From an uncultured Hyphomonadaceae bacterium (GTDB lineage Bacteria; Pseudomonadota; Alphaproteobacteria; Caulobacterales; Maricaulaceae), in NCBI GenBank assembly GCA_913058335.1, contig CAJXPX010000007.1:1-64000 (forward strand): a stretch of 64,000 nt of DNA. The letters are read 5' to 3'. Under the pieces are notes generated by a model that made no database searches, was not told where the DNA came from, and worked only from the letters and a program-made list of their open reading frames with translations. Each line of letters begins with the position of its first letter. Within the stretch, counting starts at the first letter, position 1. A program made the position numbers and the translations under genes. Shown piece after piece: positions 8,258-16,651 of this stretch.

Positions 8258-8287
8258 AGGTAAAACTTTGAAACTATAGTTTTACCT
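8258..8287. promoter_or_regulatory. Perfect 10-bp inverted repeat with nested 12-bp palindrome
   Basis: AGGTAAAACT (8258-8267) and AGTTTTACCT (8278-8287) are exact reverse complements around a 10-base spacer. Overlapping them is a separate exact palindrome, AAACTATAGTTT (8271-8282). The stem is AT-rich with no following T run, so a DNA-binding site is more likely than a terminator. It sits 53-82 bases upstream of the amidotransferase start, where a repressor would act. Confidence 0.5.
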
Positions 8288-8355
8288 ATGATGGGTTTAT
8301 AGCCTAGTCCGCAGATAAGCAAACTGGGGCAATAAGTCGAAGATGTTGGATTGGA

Positions 8356-9090
8356 CTATTTCGGCGCCGCTTTCGCAATCTCTGCCAAACTCTCCATTTC
8401 TAAACTCGCTCCGCCAATCAGGGCGCCATTGACGTTTTCTGTGGCTAAAATCTCTTGAGCGTTGGCGGGTTTAACAGAGCCGCCATAAAGGATTCGCGTT
8501 GTCGGCCAGACCCGTGAGCGGATGAAAGCGTGCATAGATTTTATATCTTCGGGCGTGGCGGTTTTACCTGTTCCAATTGCCCAGACGGGTTCATAGGCAA
8601 TGACGTAATCGGTTAGGTCATCGGGGAGCGATCCTGCCAGTTGTTTTTCGACGACGTCTTCGGCTTTTCCGGCTTCGCGTTGCTCAAGGCTTTCGCCGAC
8701 GCAAATAATAGGAATCAGTTCAGCCTTTACTGCCGCGACAACCCGGGCGCAGACATCGGCGTCAGTTTCACCTCCGGCGCGGCGCTCAGAATGGCCTAGA
8801 ATAACATATTCTGCCCCCGCATCAGCCAGCATTTCGGCGCTCATCTCGCCCGTGTGAGCGCCTTTTTCCTGATCATGGCAGGTTTGCGCGCCAAGCCAGA
8901 TATCGGTTCCGCTACGTTTTTCCGCCATTGGCGCGAGAAACACCGCTGGAGGGCAAATCAATATATCCAAATGCCGGCGGTCTGTTGTCGGCAAAAGGGA
9001 ATTGAGCGCGGCGGGCTTTTCGCACCAGCTCATATTTCCGTGCATTTTCCAATTCGCGGCTATCAGGGGTTTTATCGTCATCTCACTCAC
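8356..9090 (-). CDS. tpiA: Triose-phosphate isomerase
   Basis: A 244-residue TIM-barrel enzyme interconverting dihydroxyacetone phosphate and glyceraldehyde 3-phosphate in the cytosol (glycolysis/gluconeogenesis). All catalytic elements are visible: Lys15 in AANWKMHGN, His100 in VILGHSERR, Glu167 in AYEPVWAIGTGK with the mobile lid, and the phosphate-binding ILYGGSVKPAN. The length is normal. It is transcribed away from ppiD across an 86-base gap. Confidence 0.98.
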   Translation of the reverse strand: MSEMTIKPLIAANWKMHGNMSWCEKPAALNSLLPTTDRRHLDILICPPAVFLAPMAEKRSGTDIWLGAQTCHDQEKGAHTGEMSAEMLADAGAEYVILGHSERRAGGETDADVCARVVAAVKAELIPIICVGESLEQREAGKAEDVVEKQLAGSLPDDLTDYVIAYEPVWAIGTGKTATPEDIKSMHAFIRSRVWPTTRILYGGSVKPANAQEILATENVNGALIGGASLEMESLAEIAKAAPK

Positions 9091-9111
9091 CTTATCTTTA
9101 CAGCAAAACGC

Positions 9112-9139
9112 TTGTATGCGGGCGTCGGTCTGATATGAC
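9112..9139 (+). promoter_or_regulatory. Possible promoter for ppiD-trp
   Basis: TTGTAT (9112-9117), 16 bases, then TATGAC (9134-9139), ending 38 bases before the ppiD start. It is a moderate match to a housekeeping promoter in the short divergent gap with tpiA. No trp attenuator or leader peptide is evident here. Confidence 0.3.
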
Positions 9140-9176
9140 CTGCCCGCTTAATTAAGACTTTCAGTAGAGGCCTTTC

Positions 9177-11102
9177 ATGGCGGAATCAATCGGCGGAAAA
9201 ATTCGGAACGTCCTTGTCGGCATTCTCATCGGGATGTTGGTGCTGGCCTTTGCGGTCTGGGGCGTGAATGACATGTTCACTCCGGGCGCAAGAAATGCTG
9301 TTGCCACAGTCGGGGATACCGAAATCAGTACAACTGAATTCGACACGCTTTTCTCACGCGAATTAGAGCGCATTAACAGCGAACGACCTGAATCTCTGAC
9401 CAATCAGCAAGCCTATGACCAAGGCCTCCATAATCAGATTTTGCAAGGCATGATTACCAATGCTGTCATCAAAATTGATGCGGACGACCTTGGGGTCGGC
9501 GTAAATCAATCCCTCGCCCGCCGCGAAATTGAGGGCATTCCCGCCTTTCAAAACGAGCTGACAGGCAAATTTGATGAAAACAAGCTTAACCAAGCCCTGA
9601 ACCGCGCCCGCATCACCCGCAAACAATTTGAGAATGACACGCTAAGTTCTCTTCGCTCTCAACAAACAATTCCGGCCATTACCGGCGGCCTTGTCGCCCC
9701 GGCAGATTACGCCGCCTTGCAATATAAGTTTTTAACAGAGCAACGCCGCGCCAGTGTTTTAACTTTAAGCCAAAGCGCTGTCGCAGAGCCGGAAACCCCG
9801 TCTGACGAAACCCTTAAATCCTATATCGAGGAAAATTCCGCCCGCTATATGGCGCCAGAATATCGTCGGTTCAGCCTGATCCGGGTCGAGCCTTTTGATT
9901 ACACCGACGACCTCGAGATTGACCCCGCCCAAGTCAAAGAAAGTTTTGATTACCGCGTGAATACCGGCACTATCGGGTCGCCGGAAACCCGCACGGTGGC
10001 CTTAATTACTTCGGCGGAGGAAGACACCGCAAAAGAAGCCGTTGCCCAGTTACAAGCCGGCACAGAACCTGAACTTGTTGCGAGCAGCTTGGGACTGGAC
10101 GCGCCCGACATCTATGAGAATGTTCGCAAGAACGGCCTCGTTGACCCGGCGACTTCTACGGCCGCCTTCGAGCTGAGCGAGGGCGATGCCAGCGCCGTGT
10201 TGGGCGGATTGGGCAGCTGGAACGCCGTTTATGTGCAAGAAATCACTCCGGCGGTTGTGCCTGATTTCGAAGCCTCCAAAGCTGAAATCGAGCAGGAATT
10301 GCTCGAAGCCAAAGCGCTGGACGCAATTTATGATCTGACCGCAGACATCGAGGATGCGCGGCTTGATAACCTGCCCCTCATCGAAATTGCCGAACAGGCC
10401 AATATTCCCATGTCAGAATATCCATTTGTTGACCGCAGCGGAAATACACAAGATGGCATTAGAATGAGCGGCTTTTCCGCTATTCCTGGAATTGCCGCCG
10501 ATGATAAAATTCTTCGTACGCTTTTCACCTCTGATTTGGGGTATGAGACAGATTTGTTCGAAACCTCGACAGGTGGCTACGCTATGATCCGGGTAGATGA
10601 TATTATCGACAGCACGATGAGGCCTTTTGAAGAGGTTCGGGAACAGGCTCTCACGGCCTATCAAAATCAGACCCGCGCCGACGCCCTTCGGTCCAAGGCG
10701 ATGGAGGTCACTCAGCGCCTTCGCGAAGGGGAGAGCCTTCAAGCCATCAAGAACGAGTTAGGCGACGCGGCGGATATTTCGCAAACAGGGCTTGTACGCA
10801 CCAACCCGCCGCAATTCCTTGGCCCTCAAGTCACGGTCGGGCTATTCGAAGGCAAGGTTGGCGATGTCATTCGAGGCCCCGGCCCGGACCAAATGACGCA
10901 ACAAATTGCCCGGCTCGAAAGCATCACGGCCAGCCAAGACGGTCTTGCCGGAACCTATCTTAGCGTCTTGCAGGAACAGGCCACGGCCGCCATCAGCAAT
11001 GATATTCAAAATGCCTATCAAGGCGCGATTATCAAAGAAAATCCGGTTCAGCCTTATCCAAACCAGATCCGGTCTGTACTGGGTCTTTCAACTGAGAATT
11101 GA
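9177..11102 (+). CDS. ppiD: PpiD-type peptidylprolyl isomerase / periplasmic chaperone
   Basis: A 641-residue protein anchored by one N-terminal membrane helix (about residues 12-30, in-to-out), followed by a SurA-N-like chaperone domain (about 40-190) and a parvulin-like region (about 230-370). Such proteins sit in the inner membrane facing the periplasm and help newly exported outer-membrane and periplasmic proteins fold. A ribosome site (AGAGG, 7 bases) supports the start. Only 25 bases separate its stop from trpE, a link seen in related alphaproteobacteria; there is no obvious functional link to tryptophan. Confidence 0.9.
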   Translation: MAESIGGKIRNVLVGILIGMLVLAFAVWGVNDMFTPGARNAVATVGDTEISTTEFDTLFSRELERINSERPESLTNQQAYDQGLHNQILQGMITNAVIKIDADDLGVGVNQSLARREIEGIPAFQNELTGKFDENKLNQALNRARITRKQFENDTLSSLRSQQTIPAITGGLVAPADYAALQYKFLTEQRRASVLTLSQSAVAEPETPSDETLKSYIEENSARYMAPEYRRFSLIRVEPFDYTDDLEIDPAQVKESFDYRVNTGTIGSPETRTVALITSAEEDTAKEAVAQLQAGTEPELVASSLGLDAPDIYENVRKNGLVDPATSTAAFELSEGDASAVLGGLGSWNAVYVQEITPAVVPDFEASKAEIEQELLEAKALDAIYDLTADIEDARLDNLPLIEIAEQANIPMSEYPFVDRSGNTQDGIRMSGFSAIPGIAADDKILRTLFTSDLGYETDLFETSTGGYAMIRVDDIIDSTMRPFEEVREQALTAYQNQTRADALRSKAMEVTQRLREGESLQAIKNELGDAADISQTGLVRTNPPQFLGPQVTVGLFEGKVGDVIRGPGPDQMTQQIARLESITASQDGLAGTYLSVLQEQATAAISNDIQNAYQGAIIKENPVQPYPNQIRSVLGLSTEN

Positions 11103-11127
11103 GCGCAGGGTTTTAAAAACTGAACTT

Positions 11128-12597
11128 ATGGCGTTAGACTTTCATCCGGCCCCAGAGCAATATAAATCTGCGGACAGGCCGCAGCTCGTCTATACACGCA
11201 TCATCAATGATATGGACACGCCGGTTTCGGCCTTTCTGAAAGCCGCGCTCGGAAAGCCTTACGCGTTTCTGTTTGAGTCAGTTCAGGGCGGCGAGCAGCG
11301 CGGGCGCTACAGCTTTTTCGGATTTGATCCGGATCTTGTCTGGCGCGGAATTGGAGAGCAGAGCGAAGTATCGCGTGACGGCGGCGAAAATTTCACCCTT
11401 CTTGAAGGTAAGCCGCTTGACGCTCTGAGGGCTTTGCAGGCCGAAAGCCATTTCGGCCTTCCCGAAGGCATTCCGCCTATGGCCGCCGGACTGTTCGGTT
11501 ATCTGGGCTATGACATGATCCGGCAAGTCGAAGATATTCCCGGCGGTAATCCCGACCCCATCGTAACCCCCGACGCGATTATGGTGCGGCCGCGTATTGT
11601 CTGCATTTTTGACCAGATCGCGCAGGAAATTATTATCGCCTCGACCGTCTATCCCGGCGGCAAGGCGGCAGACGCTTATGCGCGGATCGAAAAAGTCGTA
11701 GACAATCTAAGCCTGCCGATTTCCTCTCGCGGTTTTGCCCCCATTGAGGCGCCCGCTATAGAGCCTAAACTCGGCACAACAGCCGCGAAATTCGCCGCAC
11801 GGGTCAAAGCGGCCAAAGACTATATCCTCGCCGGAGATGTATTTCAGGTCGTATTGGGCCAGCGCCTCTCTGCGCCTTTGCCCGCCTCGCCTTTTGCGCT
11901 TTATCGGTCTTTGCGGCGGATGAACCCCTCGCCCTTTCTCTATTTTCTAGACTTTGAAGATCACCAGATCATCGGCTCGAGTCCGGAAATACTTGTGCGT
12001 TTGCGAGATGGCGTTGTGACGGTTCGCCCTATCGCCGGAACCCGGCCCAGAGGTAAAACGGCGGCGCAGGATAGAGCATTGGAAGCCGAACTCCTCGCTG
12101 ATCCGAAAGAATGTGCCGAACATCTGATGCTGCTTGATCTAGGTCGCAACGATGTTGGCCGCGTCGCCAAGCCCGGAACGGTGCGCGTGACCGAACGTTT
12201 CACCATAGAACGCTATAGTCATGTTATGCATATCGTCTCGAATGTCGAAGGTGACATCCAAGACGATATGGACGCAATTTCCGCCTTGTTCGCAGGCTTT
12301 CCCGCCGGAACCGTCAGCGGCGCGCCGAAAGTGCGCGCCATGGAAATCATTGACGAGCTGGAAGACGAAAAGCGCGGCATTTATGCGGGCGCAGTCGGCT
12401 ATATCAGCTCTAACGGCGATATGGATACGGCGATTGCCCTACGGACAGGCATTGTGAAAGATAATGTGCTCCACGTTCGGGCGGGAGCCGGTATTGTGAT
12501 GGATTCAGTCCCGCAACTCGAATTTGAAGAAACGCTTCACAAAGCGGCAGCCCTGTTCCGTGCGGCGGAGCAAAGCGTGAATTTCGAGCGGAATTGA
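11128..12597 (+). CDS. trpE: Anthranilate synthase component I
   Basis: A 489-residue chorismate-binding enzyme that makes anthranilate, using ammonia from TrpG. Recognisable parts are the N-terminal regulatory region (residues 1-150), GDVFQVVLGQRLSAPL, SPFLYFLDFEDHQIIGSSPEILVRL, PIAGTRPRGKT, ERYSHVMHIVSNVEG and FPAGTVSGAPKVRAMEIIDELE. The open frame extends upstream to 10906 inside ppiD, but ATG 11128 (MALDFHPAPEQY) matches the usual length and lies just past the ppiD stop. It is the first gene of the trpEGDC order. Confidence 0.97.
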   Translation: MALDFHPAPEQYKSADRPQLVYTRIINDMDTPVSAFLKAALGKPYAFLFESVQGGEQRGRYSFFGFDPDLVWRGIGEQSEVSRDGGENFTLLEGKPLDALRALQAESHFGLPEGIPPMAAGLFGYLGYDMIRQVEDIPGGNPDPIVTPDAIMVRPRIVCIFDQIAQEIIIASTVYPGGKAADAYARIEKVVDNLSLPISSRGFAPIEAPAIEPKLGTTAAKFAARVKAAKDYILAGDVFQVVLGQRLSAPLPASPFALYRSLRRMNPSPFLYFLDFEDHQIIGSSPEILVRLRDGVVTVRPIAGTRPRGKTAAQDRALEAELLADPKECAEHLMLLDLGRNDVGRVAKPGTVRVTERFTIERYSHVMHIVSNVEGDIQDDMDAISALFAGFPAGTVSGAPKVRAMEIIDELEDEKRGIYAGAVGYISSNGDMDTAIALRTGIVKDNVLHVRAGAGIVMDSVPQLEFEETLHKAAALFRAAEQSVNFERN

Positions 12598-12618
12598 TAT
12601 GGGTTTGTTGAGACACTT

Positions 12619-12655
12619 TATTCCTTCCCTTCTCTCATGGGAGAGAAAGAGATTA
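12619..12655. repeat. Hairpin in the trpE-trpG gap
   Basis: TTCTCTC then GAGAGAA form a perfect 7-bp stem around ATGG in the 75-base gap between trpE and trpG, followed by GATTAGTCGGAGG, which also supplies the trpG ribosome site. The arrangement resembles the sequence at about 46-101. Either it is a remnant of a dispersed repeat or it affects trpG expression. No T run follows, so it is not a simple terminator. Confidence 0.4.
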
Positions 12656-12672
12656 GTCGGAGGCGTCCTGTA

Positions 12673-13263
12673 ATGCTCCTCGTCATCGATAATTATGACA
12701 GCTTTACCTATAATCTCGTGCATTACGCACAGGAGCTTGGGGCGGAAACCAAAGTTATCCGCAATGATGATATGAGCGCGGGCGAGGCCCTCTCGCTCGG
12801 GGCAGATGCCATTCTGCTCTCGCCCGGCCCCAAAACCCCTAACGAAGCCGGCATGTGCCTGGACCTGCTCCGACAGGCCCCGGAGGCGCTGCCTATTCTG
12901 GGGATTTGCCTTGGCCAACAAAGTATGGGGCAGGTCTTTGGCGGCAAAGTCATCCGCGCGAAAAATATCATGCACGGCAAAGTTTCTGATGTCGAAAATG
13001 ATGGGTCTGGCCTGTTCGAGGGACTACCGAAAGTTTTTAAAGCCACGCGTTATCATAGTCTGTCTGTCGAGCGCGAAAGCCTACCCGACGTGCTGCACAT
13101 TAACGCTTGGACGGAGGACGCCGAGATTATGGGCTTGCGCCATAAAACTCGCCCGATTCATGGCCTGCAATTTCATCCGGAGTCGATTGCATCGGAACAT
13201 GGCCACGACTTGATCCGCAATTTCTTGAAATTGGCAGGTATTCAGACCAAAGAACGCTCATGA
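12673..13263 (+). CDS. trpG: Anthranilate synthase component II (glutamine amidotransferase)
   Basis: A 196-residue class I glutaminase that feeds ammonia to TrpE. The catalytic triad is clear: Cys79 in LGICLGQQ, and His168 and Glu170 in LQFHPES. I start it at ATG 12673 (MLLVIDNYDSF), the family's usual N-terminus, with GGAGG upstream; the frame is open to 12637 but that adds residues foreign to the family. The stop overlaps the trpD start (ATGA). PabA-like dual use is possible, as no separate pabA is visible here. Confidence 0.97.
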   Translation: MLLVIDNYDSFTYNLVHYAQELGAETKVIRNDDMSAGEALSLGADAILLSPGPKTPNEAGMCLDLLRQAPEALPILGICLGQQSMGQVFGGKVIRAKNIMHGKVSDVENDGSGLFEGLPKVFKATRYHSLSVERESLPDVLHINAWTEDAEIMGLRHKTRPIHGLQFHPESIASEHGHDLIRNFLKLAGIQTKERS

Positions 13264-14273
13264 CCATCGATGCCAATATTTTCAAAAAGCTGACCCTGCG
13301 CCAGCGCCCCGAACCTGAAGAGTTTGAGGCGGCAATTAAAACAATGCTTTCTGAGGACCGCGACGATGTGCAAATCGGCGCGTTGCTCCTTGGGCTCGAA
13401 ATGATCGGCCTCACCTCTCAGGAAGTCCGTATCGGCACGAAAGTTATGCGTGAAAATATGACGCCCGTTCATATCGACGCGGATGTCATTGATATTGTCG
13501 GAACGGGCGGCACAGGATTGCACACACTCTCAATCTCTACCGCCAGCGCGATTGTCTGTGCAGGCGCGGGCGCGAAAGTCGCCAAACACGGAAACCGCGC
13601 GGCCAGTAGTCTGGCGGGCACAGCGGATGTTTTGTCAGAACTCGGCGTCAATCTCGGTATGTCGCCGGAGCTCGCCGCGAAATGCGTCATGGAAGCGGGC
13701 ATCGGATTTTTGTTTGCGCCGAACCATCACCCCGCCATGCGCTATGTCGGCCCCGCGCGAAAATCGCTCGGCGTGCGGACATTGTTCAATATTCTCGGCC
13801 CGCTCTCTAATCCAGCCGGGGCGAAACGGATGCTCCTCGGTGTGTGTGAGGATCATTGGCGCTTGCCTATGGCCGAAGCTTTGCGCGATCTCGGCGCCAC
13901 CCATGCTTGGGTCGTTTATGGTGGAGACGGCCTCGACGAAGTCACGACGACGACGGTTACTCATGTGGCCGAAGTCAAAGACGGCAAAGTCACGGAATTT
14001 GTCATTCATCCATTGGAATACGGTATTGCCAAATCGGATATGGCGCATTTGAAAGGCGGCACGCCGGTGCAAAACGCGTCCAGTCTGCGCCGCCTTTTGG
14101 ACGGAGAAACCGGCCCTTACCGCGACATCGTTCAGCTCAATAGCGGCATCGCGCTCTATATTGCCGGTCTCGCCGAGACGGTTGAAGACGGCATGAAACT
14201 AGCGGCCGGATCGATTGAGAGCGGAGACGCCAAGGCGGCGCTTTCTAAACTCGTCGAGGTCAGCAATGGGTAA
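13260..14273 (+). CDS. trpD: Anthranilate phosphoribosyltransferase
   Basis: A 337-residue enzyme that joins anthranilate to phosphoribosyl pyrophosphate, the second step of tryptophan synthesis. The PRPP motif GTGGTG is at 81-86, followed by [25 protein letters not shown] (anthranilate site) and [13 protein letters not shown]. The length is normal. Start and stop overlap trpG (4 bases) and trpC (8 bases), indicating translational coupling. Confidence 0.97.
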   Translation: MTIDANIFKKLTLRQRPEPEEFEAAIKTMLSEDRDDVQIGALLLGLEMIGLTSQEVRIGTKVMRENMTPVHIDADVIDIVGTGGTGLHTLSISTASAIVCAGAGAKVAKHGNRAASSLAGTADVLSELGVNLGMSPELAAKCVMEAGIGFLFAPNHHPAMRYVGPARKSLGVRTLFNILGPLSNPAGAKRMLLGVCEDHWRLPMAEALRDLGATHAWVVYGGDGLDEVTTTTVTHVAEVKDGKVTEFVIHPLEYGIAKSDMAHLKGGTPVQNASSLRRLLDGETGPYRDIVQLNSGIALYIAGLAETVEDGMKLAAGSIESGDAKAALSKLVEVSNG

Positions 14274-15072
14274 CACTCTGATGGATGCCCCGGATGTTCT
14301 TTTAAAAATCGCGGCCTATAAAGCCGACGAAGTTGCCGAGCTCCGCGACGAAATTTCGCTCGAAGATCTACGCTTGACCGCCCGTGACCAACCGGCTTCT
14401 CGCGGATTTTCCGAGGCTCTCCGGTCGTCCCCCGCGCCGGCCATCATTGCTGAAGTTAAAAAGGCCAGCCCGTCCAAGGGACTTATCCGCGAAGATTTCG
14501 ATCCTGTTGTGATCGCCAAAGCGTATGAAAGGGGCGGCGCAGCATGTCTGTCTGTTCTGACGGACGGACCCGGCTTTCAGGGCAGCAATCAGATATTTTC
14601 GCAAGTGCGCGCCGCGACAAACCTCCCTCTCCTACGCAAGGATTTCATGCTCGACCCGATCCAGATCGCAGAGAGCCGCGCCATGGGCGCGGATTGCATC
14701 CTCGTCATTCTGGCAATGATTGACGATAAAACCGCTAAGGATTTAATGAATGAGGCGGCGCATCTTGGCATGGACGCGCTGGTCGAAACCCATGACGAGA
14801 GCGAGATGGAACGCGCCGTGGAACTGGGCGCGACGCTGATTGGGGTAAATAACCGCGATTTGCGGACTTTCGAGACATCGCTCGACACATTTGGAAAGCT
14901 CGCCAAAATGGCGCCGAAAGAAGCGTTATTGGTGGCTGAGAGCGGGATATTCACGCCGGAGGATGTAAAAATTCTAGCGGACCAAGGCGCGCAAGCCTAT
15001 CTGGTCGGAGAAAGTTTAATGCGTCAGGAGGATGTGGCGGGGGCGTTGAGCTGTCTAAGGAATAATTCTTGA
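14266..15072 (+). CDS. trpC: Indole-3-glycerol-phosphate synthase
   Basis: A 268-residue TIM-barrel enzyme closing the indole ring (fourth step of tryptophan synthesis). Signature segments are [62 protein letters not shown] and [13 protein letters not shown] use ATG 14266, which overlaps the trpD stop and has GAGG six bases upstream; the frame is open to 14215. A later ATG at 14281 has no ribosome site. trpF, trpB and trpA are not in the window. Its stop overlaps the start of the AT-rich gene that follows. Confidence 0.96.
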   Translation: MGNTLMDAPDVLLKIAAYKADEVAELRDEISLEDLRLTARDQPASRGFSEALRSSPAPAIIAEVKKASPSKGLIREDFDPVVIAKAYERGGAACLSVLTDGPGFQGSNQIFSQVRAATNLPLLRKDFMLDPIQIAESRAMGADCILVILAMIDDKTAKDLMNEAAHLGMDALVETHDESEMERAVELGATLIGVNNRDLRTFETSLDTFGKLAKMAPKEALLVAESGIFTPEDVKILADQGAQAYLVGESLMRQEDVAGALSCLRNNS

Positions 15073-15752
15073 TGCTAAAGTCATTAAGAATACATCCAGA
15101 AGACGATATATACCTACTGGAAGACATTGAAAATGTTTTTCGAATCAAAATTACTGATGAAGAGGCTCAATCCGTTTTAACGGTTGGCCAGCTGTTTGAT
15201 GTAATCGCTTCCAGGTTTAAAGGTTTTGAAAACGTAAAATGCGATACGACAATAGTTTTTAATAAATTAAGACGAGTTATTTCAACTCAAAACACTCAGA
15301 ATGAAATCAGACCAGATACATTAATGTCTGAAATTGTAGGTCCCGCTCCTAAGGACTATTTTTCAAATTTATCAGATAAAACAGATTTAGAATTCGACGT
15401 TCTAAATTATACCAAAACAGGATATATTGGGATAATCCTTATATTCATGACTTTTCTTTCTGTCATCACCTTTGCATTGATGAAAGCCCAACTGTTTATA
15501 TACTTGGCGACATTCATTACATTCATATTTGGTATAATTTGTCTGCGTATGGATAAAATGAAGCTCACCAATAACATAATAACAATCCGGGACTTATGCG
15601 AGTTCTCAGCACAAAGAAATTTTGGCAAATTAATGAAATTAGGGGCGCGACCTACCAAACAAAAACTATGGGATGCTTATCTAGAAATACTTATTGAAAA
15701 TTCAGATAAATCTAATTCAAATAGCATAGATCGGGACACCCTACTGTTATAA
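15072..15752 (+). CDS. Unknown membrane protein with degenerate acyl-carrier-like N-terminus
   Basis: 226 residues. Residues about 10-48 look like the second half of an acyl carrier protein (ENVFRIKITDEEAQSVLTV, then GQLFDVI), but where the phosphopantetheine serine would align there is Pro9. A middle segment CDTTIVFNKLRRVI follows. Two hydrophobic helices (about 117-137 and 139-160) form a hairpin, then comes TIRDLCEFSAQRNFGKL and a polar tail. ATG 15072 overlaps the trpC TGA; a TTG lies one codon upstream. The gene is visibly AT-rich with many AAT/ATA codons, unlike its neighbours, suggesting horizontal acquisition, although it is neatly coupled to trpC. From memory it resembles a family of uncharacterised bacterial membrane proteins with ACP-like ends. 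Function unknown. Confidence 0.75.
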   Translation: MLKSLRIHPEDDIYLLEDIENVFRIKITDEEAQSVLTVGQLFDVIASRFKGFENVKCDTTIVFNKLRRVISTQNTQNEIRPDTLMSEIVGPAPKDYFSNLSDKTDLEFDVLNYTKTGYIGIILIFMTFLSVITFALMKAQLFIYLATFITFIFGIICLRMDKMKLTNNIITIRDLCEFSAQRNFGKLMKLGARPTKQKLWDAYLEILIENSDKSNSNSIDRDTLLL

Positions 15753-15769
15753 GTGACATTAATGCCTAC

Positions 15770-15797
15770 TTGACAAACAACAGAACAACACTAGAAC
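15770..15797 (+). promoter_or_regulatory. lexA promoter with overlapping LexA box
   Basis: TTGACA (15770-15775), 16 bases, TAGAAC (15792-15797) form the promoter. GAAC (15783-15786), 7 bases, GAAC (15794-15797) is a perfect alphaproteobacterial LexA site (GTTC-N7-GTTC on the other strand) covering the spacer and the -10 box. LexA bound here would block its own transcription, the usual autoregulatory loop. The predicted leader is about 30 bases, with GAGGTGA before the ATG. Confidence 0.85.
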
Positions 15798-15834
15798 AGA
15801 AGGCGAATGTTTCTGATTTGTTCGAGGTGATTCC

Positions 15835-16503
15835 ATGCTGACGCAAAAGCAAAAAGATCTTTTAATGTTGATTGATGCGCGGGTGAAAGCCGTTGGCGTC
15901 CCGCCCTCTTATGACGAAATGAAAGACTCTCTGGGTCTGGCGAGTAAGTCCGGGATTCACCGCCTGATTTCCGCCCTTGAAGAGCGCGGCTTTATCCGCC
16001 GCCTGCCGAATAAGGCGCGGGCGCTGGAAGTGTTGAAACTCCCTGAGGACATGCAGAACAAGGTCGTCTCCTTTGCCGAAAAGAAGGCAGAGAAAAAGGC
16101 GGAGCGCTATTCCGCCAATGACGGCGTCTCTATTCCCTTTGTCGGCAAGATTGCGGCGGGCCTACCCATTGCCGCGATTGAAGATAGTTATAACACCATG
16201 ATCGTGCCGCCGCATTTTGCCGGAAACGGAGATCATTTCGCGCTCGAAGTCGAAGGCGAGTCGATGAAGGATGCAGGCATTCTCGACGGCGATATTGTGA
16301 TCGTCAAAAAATCCAATACGGCGCGCAACAATCAAATCGTTGTGGCCCTTGTTGACCAAGATGAGGCCACCTTAAAGCGCCTTTACAAATCCGGCCAACA
16401 AGTTGAATTGATTGCAGAAAACCCTGATTTTGAAACGAAGGTTTTCGGCCCTGACCGCGTTGAAGTTCAAGGTATCCTCGTCGGATTATTGCGCGAATAT
16501 TAG
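15835..16503 (+). CDS. lexA: LexA repressor
   Basis: A 222-residue SOS repressor: winged helix-turn-helix at about 1-65 (PPSYDEMKDSLGLASKSGIH) and an S24 self-cleaving peptidase domain. The cleavage site is Ala108-Gly109 (KIAAGLPI), the nucleophile Ser143 (EGESMKDAG) and the general base Lys181 (EATLKRL). RecA on single-stranded DNA triggers self-cleavage and releases SOS genes. An unusual lysine/glutamate-rich linker (AEKKAEKKAE) lies at about 81-90. The gene has its own LexA-controlled promoter and a strong terminator downstream. Confidence 0.98.
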   Translation: MLTQKQKDLLMLIDARVKAVGVPPSYDEMKDSLGLASKSGIHRLISALEERGFIRRLPNKARALEVLKLPEDMQNKVVSFAEKKAEKKAERYSANDGVSIPFVGKIAAGLPIAAIEDSYNTMIVPPHFAGNGDHFALEVEGESMKDAGILDGDIVIVKKSNTARNNQIVVALVDQDEATLKRLYKSGQQVELIAENPDFETKVFGPDRVEVQGILVGLLREY

Positions 16504-16515
16504 ATGCCTTTCTCC

Positions 16516-16642
16516 TGTCATTCCGCACGTAACGATGCGTGGATACAGAAGGTCGAGAATTGGCAAACCCACTTCTAGGGTACGCCCTTTCGGGTTCGCA
16601 TTGCGCCCCGGAATGACAAATGGCGCCTCGGAATGACAAATG
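16516..16642. repeat. Palindromic intergenic element (REP/MITE-like)
   Basis: Between lexA and comEC, TGTCATTCCG (16516-16525) is matched by its exact reverse complement CGGAATGACA at 16609-16618, and CGGAATGACAAATG is repeated directly at 16629-16642. The interior contains smaller inverted repeats (for example CACG...CGTG). Boundary sequences of this kind are typical of dispersed intergenic palindromic elements in many Gram-negative genomes. No coding content. Confidence 0.65.
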
Positions 16643-16651
16643 TTTTTGCTC

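Noticed and set aside
9150-9157. TTAATTAA upstream of ppiD as a CtrA half-site pair
   Set aside because: The CtrA motif needs TTAA-N7-TTAA; here the two halves abut with no spacer.
10906-11127. Upstream extension of trpE within ppiD
   Set aside because: The extra 74 residues lack family resemblance and overlap a well-supported gene in another frame. ATG 11128 gives the usual length.
13635-14072. 145-codon frame antisense to trpD
   Set aside because: trpD is unambiguous on the other strand; no independent evidence for this frame.
15069-15752. Reading the AT-rich gene as part of a defence or prophage island
   Set aside because: It is a single gene translationally coupled to trpC, with no integrase, nuclease, toxin or repeat next to it.
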